From Mycobacteriales bacterium (GTDB lineage Bacteria > Actinomycetota > Actinomycetes > DATLTS01): a stretch of DNA of 64,000 bases. This document shows, one piece after another, positions 16,398 through 24,936 of this stretch. The position numbers were made by a program, and so were the translations under genes. The first letter of the stretch is position 1. The number at the start of each line of letters is the position of its first letter. Where the stretch lies: positions 117,568-181,567 of the forward strand of contig DATLTS010000018.1 in NCBI GenBank assembly GCA_035533475.1, in the 5' to 3' direction. The notes under the pieces are model-generated. The model was not told the origin of the DNA, did not search any database, and saw only the letters and a program-made list of their open reading frames with translations.

Positions 16398-17462
16398 CCG
16401 GCGCGAACACCCGCAGCTGTCCGACTCGATCCGGATCGGTTCGGGCAGGTCGTTCGCCCGGAACACCCCGCTGCCGGGCGTGGTCCCCGACAGCGCGTCC
16501 ACCGCGAGAATGACCGCCGCCGCGGTCCACGTGCTCTGCTCGGCCGGCCAGCGCACGTCGTTGTCGACCACGTAGCCGGTCCAGTACGAGCCGTCGTCCG
16601 CCCGCAGATGCTGCATCGAGGCCAGCAGGTCGCGGGCCCGGTCCGCCTGACCGAGCGCGTCGACGGCGAGTGCCAGCTCGCAGGTCTCCGCGCCGGTCAC
16701 CCACGGCCGGTCGGCGACGCAGCGCGCCCCGAGATCGGGGTAGACGAACTCGGACCAGCGCCCGTCGATCCGGGCCCGACCGGCCGGTCCGCGAACGACC
16801 CCGCCGAGCACCGGGTAGTACCAGTCCATGGAGAACAGCGACTTGTCGAGGAACGCCTCGGGGTGCTCGGCGACGGTGTGTGCGAGCAGCCCGGCGGCCA
16901 GCTCCCAGTCGGGCCGTTCCTCCCCGACCAGCCGGGACACCGCGACCGCGGCGCGCAGGCTCTGGTGCAGGCTCGAGCATCCGGTGAGCAAGGCGTCGCT
17001 GACCGGATCGCCCGCCTCGTCGCGGCGCCACCCGATCTCCCCACCGGGACCCTGAAGGTCGACGACGTAGTCCACCGCCCGGCGCAGCGTCGGCCACAGC
17101 TGCCGGACGAGCGCCTCGTCGCCAGTGACCTGGCGGTAGTGCCACAAGCCGACCGCGAGATAGCCGCACTGGTTCGTCTCGCCCCCGGCATCCTCGACCA
17201 CGCCGGCGCGGACCCGGGCGGGCCAGGAGCCGTTTGCTCGTTGAGTGGAATGAAGCCAGGCATAGGCCCGGCGAGCTTCCTCGATCCGCCCGGCGGCGGT
17301 CAGCGCCATCGCGCACTCGATGTGATCCCAGGGATCGACGTGACCGCCGGTGAACCACGGGATCGCGCCGGACGGCTCCTGGACGGCGGCGATGGTCGCG
17401 GCGGTGTCCGCGACCTGCGCGGCGGTGAGCAGCCCGGGCAGGGATGGGACGTCAGGCCGCAC
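16359..17462 (-). CDS. Prenyltransferase/terpene-cyclase-fold (alpha/alpha toroid) protein, function unknown
   Basis: A 367-residue all-helical protein with repeated tryptophan/glutamine-type helices: IAAVQEPSGAIPWF, YAWLHSTQRANGSWP, WPTLRRAVDYVVDLQGPGGEIGWR, and SMQHLRADDGSYWTGYV. These resemble the QW-like repeats of alpha6/alpha6 toroids, which databases label prenyltransferase or squalene-cyclase-like, but also glycosidase-type toroids. No DxDD or DDxxD catalytic motif is visible, so an enzyme role is unproven. The start overlaps the upstream methyltransferase stop by 11 nt, and its last 39 bases overlap the convergent methyltransferase. It is the third gene of a GT4-methyltransferase-toroid operon. 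Confidence 0.72.
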   Translation of the reverse strand: MRPDVPSLPGLLTAAQVADTAATIAAVQEPSGAIPWFTGGHVDPWDHIECAMALTAAGRIEEARRAYAWLHSTQRANGSWPARVRAGVVEDAGGETNQCGYLAVGLWHYRQVTGDEALVRQLWPTLRRAVDYVVDLQGPGGEIGWRRDEAGDPVSDALLTGCSSLHQSLRAAVAVSRLVGEERPDWELAAGLLAHTVAEHPEAFLDKSLFSMDWYYPVLGGVVRGPAGRARIDGRWSEFVYPDLGARCVADRPWVTGAETCELALAVDALGQADRARDLLASMQHLRADDGSYWTGYVVDNDVRWPAEQSTWTAAAVILAVDALSGTTPGSGVFRANDLPEPIRIESDSCGCSRRSADAVGNPAEHP

Positions 17463-18180
17463 GCCCCGCCCCTTCCGGCTTGCGCAAGTAGACGACCAGC
17501 GACTTGCCGAGGATCGGGTTGAGCGCCCGCTCGGTGGTCCGCGTGATCCAGGGCCGGCGCACGATGTCCCAGACCAGCAGCCGATGGTAGAGCCGCGCCA
17601 GGGCGTGGTCGCGATCGACGCCGACCGCGCACTTCACCCACCAGTACGGCGAGTGCAGGGCGTGCGCGTGGTGCCGGGCGTAGCCGACCAGGCCGGTCGC
17701 GGTGAGTCGTCGGCGCAAGGTGCGCCGGGTGTAGATCCGGACGTGACCGCCCTCGACCCGGTGATACTGCTCGGAGAGGGCCCAGCACACCCGCTCCGGG
17801 AACCAGCGCGGGACGGTGACAGCCACCAGGCCGCCCTCGCGCAGCACCCGGAACAGCTCGCGCATCGCAACCTCGTCGTCGTGGATGTGCTCGAGCACCT
17901 CCGCGGCGATGATCCGGTCGAAGCTGGCCGTTGCGAACGGCAGGCGCCGGGCGTCCGCGCACACCGTCGTGGCCCGAGCCTCCGGTGGCACCTCGCCGGC
18001 CAGCCGCATGGCCGCGAACATCGTCGCGACTTCGGCGAGGCCGGCCGGGTCGTGGTCGCAGGCGACAACATCGGCCCCGTGCCGCAACGCCGCGAAGGCG
18101 TGCCGGCCATTGCCGCTGCCGAGGTCGAGGACGTTCTCGCCCGCGCGCAGCGGCAGCCTGTTGAAGTCGACGGTCAGCAT
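17452..18180 (-). CDS. Class I SAM-dependent methyltransferase (Methyltransf_11 type)
   Basis: A 242-residue methyltransferase with motif I VLDLGSGNGRHAFAALR (near residue 17), VVACDHD as the acidic end of strand 2, ADARRLPFATASFDRIIAAEVLEHI and EGGLVAVTVPRW. The C-terminal third (WWVKCAVG, LARLYHRLLVWDI) is lineage-specific. The ATG at 18180 overlaps the glycosyltransferase stop (7 nt), and the methyltransferase stop overlaps the next start, so the three genes are translationally coupled. The acceptor, perhaps the glycosyltransferase product, is unknown. Confidence 0.85.
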   Translation of the reverse strand: MLTVDFNRLPLRAGENVLDLGSGNGRHAFAALRHGADVVACDHDPAGLAEVATMFAAMRLAGEVPPEARATTVCADARRLPFATASFDRIIAAEVLEHIHDDEVAMRELFRVLREGGLVAVTVPRWFPERVCWALSEQYHRVEGGHVRIYTRRTLRRRLTATGLVGYARHHAHALHSPYWWVKCAVGVDRDHALARLYHRLLVWDIVRRPWITRTTERALNPILGKSLVVYLRKPEGAGRAA

Positions 18181-19469
18181 GCGCCGTCCAGAGCGGCTTC
18201 CGCGTTTCGTGCGCCCCGGCCCTCGTGGCGCGCCGCCGCGGACGCGATGGCGGCCGCGTAGCACTCCGCGGTAGCCAGGGCGATGCTGCGCCAGGAATAC
18301 AGCTCATGAACCCGGTCCCGCCCCGCCGTGCCGAGCCGGGCGCGGGCCGCCGGATCGTCGAGCAGATCGCCGATCGCGGCCGCCAGCGCCTCCGGGTCCG
18401 CCGGTGGCACGAGCCGCGCGCAGTCCCCGACCACCTCGGGCAGCGCACCGGCCGCGGTCGCGACCAGCGCGGTGCCGCAGGCGAGCATCTCGATCGCGGG
18501 CAGCGAGAACCCTTCGTACAGCGACGGCACCACGGCCACCTCGGCGGAGGCGAGCAGGCAGGCAAGCTCGGTGTCGGACAGCCCGGAGACGAAGTCGACC
18601 GCGTCGGTGAGGCCGAGCTCCGCGACCAGGCGCTCGGTGCGTCCGCCGCGGCGGGGATGCCCGACCAGGGTGAGTCGGACGTCGCGTTCGGTCCGCAATT
18701 TGGCCAGCGCCTCGAGCAGGCTGGCCGTGCCCTTGAGCGGCACATCCGCACTCGCCATGGCGACCACCCGGCCCGGGACGCGCTCACCGGCAGCGGCCGG
18801 CGTGAACACGTCGGTGTCGACCCCGACCGGGACGATCCGCATCCGCTGCTCGTCGATTCCGAAGTCCCGGGCCAGGTCCCGGCGCGAGTTCTCGGACACC
18901 GTGATGACGTGGTCGATGCGGCGGGCGACGCGACGCTGCATCCGGACGAAGCCGTACCAGCGCCGGGTGGTGATCCGCTTCAACCGGGTCGCCACCGCAA
19001 GCTCGTGCCGACGGTCGACGGTGATCGGGTGATGGATCGTCGCGACCACCGGAAGGCCCCGCCGGCGGATCCGCAACAGCCCGTAACCCAGGCACTGGTT
19101 GTCGTGGACGACGTCGAAGTCGCCGGCCCGTCGGACCAGCTCGCGCGCCGCCCGCAGGCTGAACGTCAGCGGCTCGGGGAAACCGGCGGTCCACATCGTC
19201 GCGACCTCGAGGACGTCGATGAGGTCCCGGAACTCGCGCGGGTGCGGCACCCGGAACGGGTCCGGCTCGCGGTAGAGGTCGAGGCTCGGGACCGGGGTCA
19301 GCGTGACCCCCGGGTCGAGGATCGGATACGGCTGGCCGGAGAACACCTCGACCCGGTGGCCGAGCCGGACCAGCTCGCGGCTGAGGTAGCGCAGGTAGAT
19401 GCCCTGGCCGCCGCAGTGCGGCTTGCTCCGGTAGGACAGCAGAGCGATCCGAAGCCCCGGCACGCTCAA
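18174..19469 (-). CDS. GT4 family glycosyltransferase
   Basis: A 431-residue GT-B retaining glycosyltransferase. The N-terminal domain has the glycine loop KPHCGGQGIYLRYLSREL and VVHDNQCLGYG; the C-terminal domain contains VPVGVDTDVFTP, the strand VAMASADVPLKG, and the family signature EGFSLPAIE (ExxxxxxxE) that binds the nucleotide sugar. It starts with TTG at 19469 or GTG at 19463; GAGCTGA near the thiolase stop is the only possible ribosome site. The first gene of the GT4-methyltransferase-toroid operon. Sugar and acceptor are unknown. Confidence 0.87.
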   Translation of the reverse strand: MSVPGLRIALLSYRSKPHCGGQGIYLRYLSRELVRLGHRVEVFSGQPYPILDPGVTLTPVPSLDLYREPDPFRVPHPREFRDLIDVLEVATMWTAGFPEPLTFSLRAARELVRRAGDFDVVHDNQCLGYGLLRIRRRGLPVVATIHHPITVDRRHELAVATRLKRITTRRWYGFVRMQRRVARRIDHVITVSENSRRDLARDFGIDEQRMRIVPVGVDTDVFTPAAAGERVPGRVVAMASADVPLKGTASLLEALAKLRTERDVRLTLVGHPRRGGRTERLVAELGLTDAVDFVSGLSDTELACLLASAEVAVVPSLYEGFSLPAIEMLACGTALVATAAGALPEVVGDCARLVPPADPEALAAAIGDLLDDPAARARLGTAGRDRVHELYSWRSIALATAECYAAAIASAAARHEGRGARNAEAALDGAC

Positions 19470-19473
19470 GCCG

Positions 19474-20622
19474 TCAGCTCAGCTCGAGGATCGTCGTGTT
19501 CGCCATCCCGCCGCCCTCGCACATCGTCTGCAAGCCGTAGCGGATCCCGCACCGGCGCATCTCGTGCACGAGCGTGGTCATCAGCCGGGCACCGGTCGCG
19601 CCGAGCGGGTGCCCGAGCGCGATCGCGCCGCCGTTGACGTTCGTCGCCTCCCAGCTCGCCCCGGTTTCCTCAAGCCAGGCGAGCACGACCGGGGCGAACG
19701 CCTCGTTGATCTCGTAGCGGCCGATCTCGTCGACGCCGAGGCCGGCCTTCTTCAGCGCCAGCTGGGTCGCCGGGATCGGTGCCGTGAGCATGAACACCGG
19801 ATCGGCGCCGACGACCGTCATGGTGTGCACCCGGGCCAGCGGGGTCAGGCCGTGGCGGCGCACCGCCGCTTCGGACGCGACCACCAGCGCCGCCGCGCCG
19901 TCGGAGATCTGACTCGACACCGCCGCGGTCAGCCGGCCGCCATCGGTGATCGTCCGCAGCGCGGCCATCTTCTCCAGCGACGTGTCAGGTCGTGGGCCTT
20001 CGTCGCGGACCACCCCCGCGATCGGGGCGACCTCCGCCTCGAAAACGCCGGCGTCCCACGCGGCGAGCGCCCGCTGATGGCTCGCCAGCGCTAGCTCCTC
20101 CATCCGGGCGCGGGAGATGTCCCATCGCTCGGCGATGAGTTCGGCACCCCGGAACTGCGAGATCTCCTGCGTGCCGTACCGGTCGCGCCAGCCCACCCCG
20201 TCGAACGGCAGACCGAGCCCGTTCTGCGCGCCGAGGATGCCGGGACTCGCGAGCGGCACCAGGCTCATGACCTCCACCCCGCCGGCCACGACGAGGTCCT
20301 GCACCCCGGACATCACCGCCTGCGCGGCGAAGTGCACCGCCTGCTGCGAGGACCCGCACTGGCGGTCGATCGTCGTCCCCGGGACCTCCTCCGGGAAACC
20401 CGCGGAGAGCCAGGCGGTGCGCGCGATGTTGCCGAACTGCGCCCCGGCCTGGTCGACGCAGCCGAAGATGACGTCCTCGACGGCGCCCGGATCGACCCCG
20501 GCCCGATCGACCGCCGCCTTCAGGACGTGCGCCCCGAGGTCCGCCGGGTGCACCTCGGCGAGGCCACCACCCTTGCGACCTACCGGCGACCGCACCGCCG
20601 AGACGATGAAAGCATCCGCCAC
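19474..20622 (-). CDS. Thiolase (acetyl-CoA C-acetyltransferase)
   Basis: A 382-residue thiolase. The nucleophile is Cys89 in DRQCGSSQQAVHFAAQ; the second half has EINEAFAPVVLAW, NVNGGAIALGHPLGATGARL (catalytic His), and CEGGGMANTTI with the second active cysteine. It either condenses or cleaves acyl-CoA with CoA, as in fatty-acid oxidation. The GTG at 20622 follows GGAGGA and gives the normal N-terminus ADAFIVSAVRSPVGR. It lies 4 nt upstream of the glycosyltransferase operon and may be co-transcribed, although its job is probably separate. Confidence 0.92.
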   Translation of the reverse strand: MADAFIVSAVRSPVGRKGGGLAEVHPADLGAHVLKAAVDRAGVDPGAVEDVIFGCVDQAGAQFGNIARTAWLSAGFPEEVPGTTIDRQCGSSQQAVHFAAQAVMSGVQDLVVAGGVEVMSLVPLASPGILGAQNGLGLPFDGVGWRDRYGTQEISQFRGAELIAERWDISRARMEELALASHQRALAAWDAGVFEAEVAPIAGVVRDEGPRPDTSLEKMAALRTITDGGRLTAAVSSQISDGAAALVVASEAAVRRHGLTPLARVHTMTVVGADPVFMLTAPIPATQLALKKAGLGVDEIGRYEINEAFAPVVLAWLEETGASWEATNVNGGAIALGHPLGATGARLMTTLVHEMRRCGIRYGLQTMCEGGGMANTTILELS

Positions 20623-20700
20623 GACCGCTCCTCCGCTCCCCGTCCTGTGCCCGCCCAGTCTCGTGTACGCGCCCGCGCGGGACGCCACCGGGGCGGGATC

Positions 20701-20773
20701 AGCTGTCGGAGCAGCTGTCGGAGCAGCTGTCGGGGTCAGCTGTCGGAGCAGCTGTCGGGGTCAGCTGTCGGGG
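20701..20773. repeat. Six tandem 12-13 bp repeats (AGCTGTCGG core)
   Basis: AGCTGTCGG begins at 20701, 20713, 20725, 20738, 20750 and 20763, with units of 12 bp (ending AGC) or 13 bp (ending GTC). The last copy carries the stop codon and final residues of the STAS gene; the array then extends into the gap before the thiolase start. This is the arrangement of a slippage-prone minisatellite. Confidence 0.9.
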
Positions 20774-21459
20774 CCGGCGGCGATATAGACGTCGGCCGGC
20801 ATGGCGGTGTTGTTCAGGACCCCGATCAGCGCCGGGGCCACATTGACGATCAGGACGTGCCGGCCGCGGCGGCTGAGCTCCGCCGCGCTTTCCGCCACCT
20901 CCCACAGCGCGCTCGGCGAGAGGGTCGTGACGTCGACGAGGTCCAGGACGACGGTCGTCACCAGCGGCCGGGTGGCGTCGCGCAACGCCGCCGCGAGCGC
21001 GCCGTCGGAGGGGGCGTGGGCCGATGGCCGCACGACGGCGACATGGTTGAGGACGCTCACCCGCACCCGAGCCGCTCGGCCCGCTGGCTCGTCGAGGTCG
21101 ATCGGGGCGGGGTCGAGGCCGACGATGCGGGAGGTGGCGGTCTCGAGACCGTCGATCCGGAGCCGCTCCGCGCCGAGATCAGCCTGCAACTGGAGCAGGG
21201 TGTCAAGACCGGCTGAATCGAACCCGTTGAGCTGACCGACGTCGAGAACGATCCGGTGCGCGCCCGTCGAAGCGAGCGCCCGGACGCGCCCGGCGGCGGC
21301 CAGGTCGAGGTACCCGCCGAGCACGATCCGGCTGTCCGGGGGGGTAGTGCCGGGCTCGTCCCCGGGCGTTGACTGCTCGGGGCGGTGCCGGCGTAGCCAA
21401 CCCACCGCACGCCCGAATGGCGATAAATCCCGGCCACCGTTCGGAGGAGCCACCCTCAT
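20761..21459 (-). CDS. Double STAS-domain protein (anti-sigma factor antagonist-like)
   Basis: A 232-residue protein with two STAS folds. The first (about 40-130) has HRIVLDVGQLNGFDSAGLDTLLQLQADL, with the serine position typical of antagonist phosphorylation (FDSAG). The second (about 132-225) has TVVLDLVDVTTLSPSALWEVAESAAEL, with Ser in LSPSA. Partner-switch proteins of this kind bind anti-sigma ATPases such as the one at 4946. Two STAS domains in tandem are less common. The C-terminus lies in the 12-bp repeat array, so repeat slippage past the stop would change only the untranslated tail unless the stop were lost. Confidence 0.78.
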   Translation of the reverse strand: MRVAPPNGGRDLSPFGRAVGWLRRHRPEQSTPGDEPGTTPPDSRIVLGGYLDLAAAGRVRALASTGAHRIVLDVGQLNGFDSAGLDTLLQLQADLGAERLRIDGLETATSRIVGLDPAPIDLDEPAGRAARVRVSVLNHVAVVRPSAHAPSDGALAAALRDATRPLVTTVVLDLVDVTTLSPSALWEVAESAAELSRRGRHVLIVNVAPALIGVLNNTAMPADVYIAAGPDS

Positions 21460-21518
21460 CCATTCGGCGGAACGATTGCGCGCCTTTAGGGCAGAAGGGA
21501 TGAACTTCCGAATCCGCC

Positions 21519-21857
21519 CTAACCTCGGAGGCTGCGCCGGCGGGACACCAGGCGGCTGCGGCTCGCCCCCACCAGCCCGGCGACGAGCAGCCCGGCGACC
21601 CCGATCTCGAGCAGGATCCGGGCGAGCTGCCCGACCGCGAACAGATGGCTCAGGTAGGTACCGAGGATCGAGCCGACCAGACCGACGACAACCGTCGCGA
21701 TCAGCCCGATCGGCTGCCGTCCCGGAACGAGCAATCTGCCGAGTGCCCCGATCAACAGCCCGACCACGAGCGTGCTGACCAGCTCGGCGAGTGCGGCACC
21801 GGCGAGCGGGAGGACGACGAAGATCACGACCAGCACGACGAACAACGCCAAGATCAC
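21519..21857 (-). CDS. GlsB/YeaQ/YmgE-type small membrane protein
   Basis: A 112-residue, very hydrophobic protein with three helices. The glycine-rich LLIGALGRLLVPGRQPIGLIATVVVGLVG is the hallmark of the transglycosylase-associated/GlsB family. Family members are general stress membrane proteins of unknown action. The GTG has TATGCT six bases upstream and no Shine-Dalgarno, fitting a leaderless transcript. It is divergently oriented from the HTH gene at 21912 over about 55 bases. Confidence 0.85.
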   Translation of the reverse strand: MILALFVVLVVIFVVLPLAGAALAELVSTLVVGLLIGALGRLLVPGRQPIGLIATVVVGLVGSILGTYLSHLFAVGQLARILLEIGVAGLLVAGLVGASRSRLVSRRRSLRG

Positions 21858-21863
21858 CTGTCG

Positions 21864-21869
21864 AGCATA
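21864..21869 (-). promoter_or_regulatory. Leaderless -10 candidate (TATGCT)
   Basis: TATGCT on the minus strand ends 6 nt before the GTG at 21857, in non-coding DNA. Confidence 0.55.
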
Positions 21870-21899
21870 GGCCGGATCCGGTCAGCTGGCATTGCTGCG

Positions 21900-21905
21900 T
21901 AGGGT
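21900..21905 (+). promoter_or_regulatory. Leaderless -10 candidate (TAGGGT)
   Basis: TAGGGT ends 6 nt before the GTG at 21912. It lies 31 bases from the divergent TATGCT box, so the two genes share a very short promoter region. Confidence 0.55.
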
Positions 21906-21911
21906 GCCGCC

Positions 21912-22199
21912 GTGAGCCGTTCCGTCTCCCCCGAACCGCTCGCCCGGTTGCTGGACCTTCTCGGCCGCCGGGGAGCGCTCGAGGTGTTCCACGCGCTCGA
22001 GGCCGGGCCTCTCGCCGAGCGCGCGCTGGTCCGCCGGCTGCCCGGGTTCGCCCCCGGCACGGTCAGCCAGCGGGTGGAGGAGCTGCGCCGGCTCGGTGCG
22101 GTCGAGCAGGTACCCGAGAGCGGGCAGCTTCGGCTCTCCCCGCCCGGGCGGCGGCTGCAGGGCCGGCTCGAGGAGCTGGCCGCCTGGGCGGGCGAGTAG
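21912..22199 (+). CDS. Small winged-helix (HxlR-like) DNA-binding protein
   Basis: A 95-residue protein made almost only of a winged helix: LLDLLGRRGALEVFHALEAGPLAERALVRRLPG, the recognition helix APGTVSQRVEELRRLGAVEQV and a wing SGQLRLSPPGRRL. This matches HxlR/ArsR-like transcription factors, but without a sensing extension or metal-binding cysteines. No target is evident; the divergent GlsB gene shares its promoter region and is the obvious candidate. It probably has a leaderless mRNA. Confidence 0.78.
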   Translation: MSRSVSPEPLARLLDLLGRRGALEVFHALEAGPLAERALVRRLPGFAPGTVSQRVEELRRLGAVEQVPESGQLRLSPPGRRLQGRLEELAAWAGE

Positions 22200-22210
22200 G
22201 CCCGGCCCGC

Positions 22211-22250
22211 CTCCCGCAGGACGCGAGTGCCCCCTCCCGCAGGAGGCGAG
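22211..22250. repeat. Direct repeat of a 19-bp unit beside the inverted repeat
   Basis: CTCCCGCAGGA(C/G)GCGAGTG occurs at 22211-22229 and again at 22234-22252. The second copy runs into the left arm of the large inverted repeat, as if part of the element were duplicated. Confidence 0.7.
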
Positions 22251-22316
22251 TGTGCAATTTCCGACACGGGCCGAGCGTGGAGCGACCGGAATTCCGTCGG
22301 AAATTGCACACTCGCC
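22245..22316. repeat. Dispersed inverted repeat, copy 1 (21-bp arms)
   Basis: Perfect arms at 22245-22265 and 22296-22316 flank a 30-nt loop that starts ACGGGCC. The same arms and loop start recur at 62074-62142. It lies between two convergent genes. A long intergenic stem-loop family (REP-like) or a shared binding site is possible. Confidence 0.85.
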
Positions 22317-22380
22317 GGTGATCAAGGTGCGGCCCGGTCAGCCGACCGCCCCGGTGGGTTTGGACCCACGGTTCGAGGCG

Positions 22381-24924
22381 CTAGCGGAGGGCGAGCGGCC
22401 CGCGGGGCAGCACCCCGTCGCTCGCCCGGCCAGCGACGAGCCGCTCCGCGGCGGGGCTGCCGTAAAGCGTGGTGCGTTGCCGGGCCGGCCGGCCGGCCGC
22501 GACGGCGAGCGCCTCGAGTTCGCTGATCGGCTTCGCCGAGCCGTGCTCACTGCCGGCCATCCGGCTGATCGTCTCCTCCATCAGGGTGCCGCCGAGGTCG
22601 TTCACACCCCCGCGCAGCACCTCGACGCAGCCGGGTTCCCCGAGCTTCACCCAGGAGCACTGGATGTTGCGGATCCACCCGTGCAGGAGCACCCGGGCCA
22701 GTGCGTGCACCGCGCGGTTCTCGTCGAGCGTGGGCCCGGGCCGGGCCACCCCTGCCAGGTAGAGCGGCGCACTGTGGTGGACGAAGGGCAGCGCGACGAA
22801 CTCGGTGAAGCCACCCGTTTCGGCCTGGATCCGGGCGAGCAACCTCAGGTGCGCCACCCAGTGCGCCGGGTTGTCGACGTGCCCGTACATCATCGTCGAC
22901 GTGGTCGGGATGCCGAGCCGGTGCGCGGTCGTCACAACCTCCACCCAGGCGGCGGCCGGCAACTTGCCCTTGGTGAGCACCCACCGGACGTCGTCGTCGA
23001 GGATCTCGGCCGCCGTGCCGGGCAGCGAGTCGACCCCGGCCTCACGGGCCGCCGTCAGCCACTCGCCGATCGACAGGTTGCTGCGGGTCGCGCCGTTGAC
23101 GACTTCCATCGGGCTGAAGGCGTGCAGATGCAGCTCGGGCACCCGCCGCTTCACCTCGCGGGCCAGCGCGAAGTACGCGTCGCCGGGCAGGTCCGGGTGG
23201 ATCCCGCCCTGCATGCAGATCTCCGTCGCGCCGGCCGCCCAGGCCTCCTCGGCCCGGACCCCGACCTGCTCCACGGACAGCGTGTAGGCGTCGGCGTCGC
23301 TGCGCCGCTGGGCGAACGCGCAAAACCGGCAGCCGGTGTAGCAGACGTTGGTGAAGTTGATGTTCCGGGTGACCACGTAGGTGACGTCGTCGCCCACCGC
23401 GTCCCGGCGCAGGTCGTCGGCGAGGCGCGCGAGCGCGTCGAGCTCGGCGCCCCGGGCGGCGAACAGGGTGACGGCCTCGGCGTCGGAGAGGCCGGCCGGG
23501 TCCGCCGCGGCCTTGCCCAGCGCGGCCGCGACGTCGGGATCGAAGCGGGCCGGGACGGCGGTCCGCCGGGCCTGCTCGGCGACCGCCTCCCAGTCGCCGT
23601 ACACCGAGCCGAAGTCGGCCCGGCGCTCGGTCAACCGGCCGGCGCCGTCGATCGCCGCGTGCAGGTCGATCCGCCCGGTCGGCGCCCACCCGCCGTCCGG
23701 CTCCTGCCACGGCCGGCCGACCGGGGCGACGTCGTCGCGGACCAGCCCGTCGGCACCGGCGAGCGCCCCGACGTGCGCGGCGAGCCGCGGGTCGAGCCAG
23801 GGCTCGCCGAGGTAGTCCGGGTAGGCGGTGAGCCGCGCGCGCAGCCGGAACCCGGCCTGCTCGGTCAACTCGCGCAGCGCGTCGAGAGCCGGCCAGGGGC
23901 GCTCGGGATTGACGTGGTCCGGAGTGACCGGGGAGACCCCGCCCCAGTCGTCGATCCCGGCGTCGAGCAGCCGGCGACATCCCGGCGGGTCGAGCAGGTT
24001 CGGCGGCGCCTGGAGCCGGATCCGCGGCCCGAGCACGAGCCGGGACACGGCGACGGTCGCGAGGAACTCCTCGAGCGAGGGGTCCGGGGCCAGCCGCATG
24101 GCGGTATCCGGCTTGGCCCGGAAATTCTGGACGATGACCTCCTGGATCCCGTGGTAGGCCCGGGCGATCCGGCGGATGGCGAACAGCGAATCGGCGCGCT
24201 CCGCGTAGTTCTCCCCGATCCCGACGAGGATCCCGGTGGTGAACGCGACCGCCGAACGTCCCGCGTCCTCGAGCACCCGCAGCCGGACCGCGGGATCCTT
24301 GTCCGGGCTGCCGTAGTGCGCTTCGCCCGGTGTCTCGAACAGCCGCCGGCTCGTCGTCTCGAGCATCATCCCCATGCTCGGCGCGACCGGCTTGAGTCGC
24401 TGGAAGTCGGCCCAGGACAGCACCCCGGGATTGAGATGCGGCAGCAAGCCGGTGCGCTCCAGGACCAGGATCGCCGTCGCGCGGACGTAGGCGAGGGTGT
24501 CGTCGTAACCCCGCTCGTGGAGCCAGTCGCGCGCCGCCGGCCAGCGGGCCTCCGGCCGGTCGCCGAGGGTGAACAGCGCCTCGGTGCACCCGGCCCGCTG
24601 ACCGGCGGACGCGATCTCGAGGACCTCTTCCGGGGACAGGAAGGGCGCGGTCAGCCGGCCCGGTGTCGTGGCGAACGTGCAGTAGTGGCAGCGGTCCCGG
24701 CACAACCGGGTCAGCGGGATGAAGACCTTCGGGCTGTAGGTGATTACACCGGCCCGTCCGGCGGCTTCGAGGCCGGCGTCGCGGACCCGCGCCGCGCTCG
24801 CCGACAGGTCGACGAGATCGTCCTCGCGGGCATGGAGGAGGACCTCGGCCTCGACCCCGTCGAGCGCCATCCCGTCGCGGGCCCGGCGCAGGGAGCGGCG
24901 CATCGAAGCAGCGGTCGGGCGCAC
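22381..24924 (-). CDS. fbiC: FbiC, CofG/CofH fusion for coenzyme F420 (FO synthase)
   Basis: An 847-residue enzyme with two radical SAM domains that makes the F420 precursor FO from tyrosine and a ribityl-pyrimidine. The N-terminal CofG half carries CRDRCHYC (Cys75, 79, 82); the C-terminal CofH half carries CYTGCRFC (Cys528, 532, 535). [17 protein letters not shown] and MQGGIHPDL with LHAFSPME and [12 protein letters not shown] are characteristic. Length and order match mycobacterial FbiC. The GTG start has an imperfect GAGGCT six bases upstream rather than a ribosome site. The rest of the fbi genes are not in the window, but F420 use by this organism is strongly implied. Confidence 0.96.
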   Translation of the reverse strand: MRPTAASMRRSLRRARDGMALDGVEAEVLLHAREDDLVDLSASAARVRDAGLEAAGRAGVITYSPKVFIPLTRLCRDRCHYCTFATTPGRLTAPFLSPEEVLEIASAGQRAGCTEALFTLGDRPEARWPAARDWLHERGYDDTLAYVRATAILVLERTGLLPHLNPGVLSWADFQRLKPVAPSMGMMLETTSRRLFETPGEAHYGSPDKDPAVRLRVLEDAGRSAVAFTTGILVGIGENYAERADSLFAIRRIARAYHGIQEVIVQNFRAKPDTAMRLAPDPSLEEFLATVAVSRLVLGPRIRLQAPPNLLDPPGCRRLLDAGIDDWGGVSPVTPDHVNPERPWPALDALRELTEQAGFRLRARLTAYPDYLGEPWLDPRLAAHVGALAGADGLVRDDVAPVGRPWQEPDGGWAPTGRIDLHAAIDGAGRLTERRADFGSVYGDWEAVAEQARRTAVPARFDPDVAAALGKAAADPAGLSDAEAVTLFAARGAELDALARLADDLRRDAVGDDVTYVVTRNINFTNVCYTGCRFCAFAQRRSDADAYTLSVEQVGVRAEEAWAAGATEICMQGGIHPDLPGDAYFALAREVKRRVPELHLHAFSPMEVVNGATRSNLSIGEWLTAAREAGVDSLPGTAAEILDDDVRWVLTKGKLPAAAWVEVVTTAHRLGIPTTSTMMYGHVDNPAHWVAHLRLLARIQAETGGFTEFVALPFVHHSAPLYLAGVARPGPTLDENRAVHALARVLLHGWIRNIQCSWVKLGEPGCVEVLRGGVNDLGGTLMEETISRMAGSEHGSAKPISELEALAVAAGRPARQRTTLYGSPAAERLVAGRASDGVLPRGPLALR

Positions 24925-24936
24925 CGGGTCAGCCTC

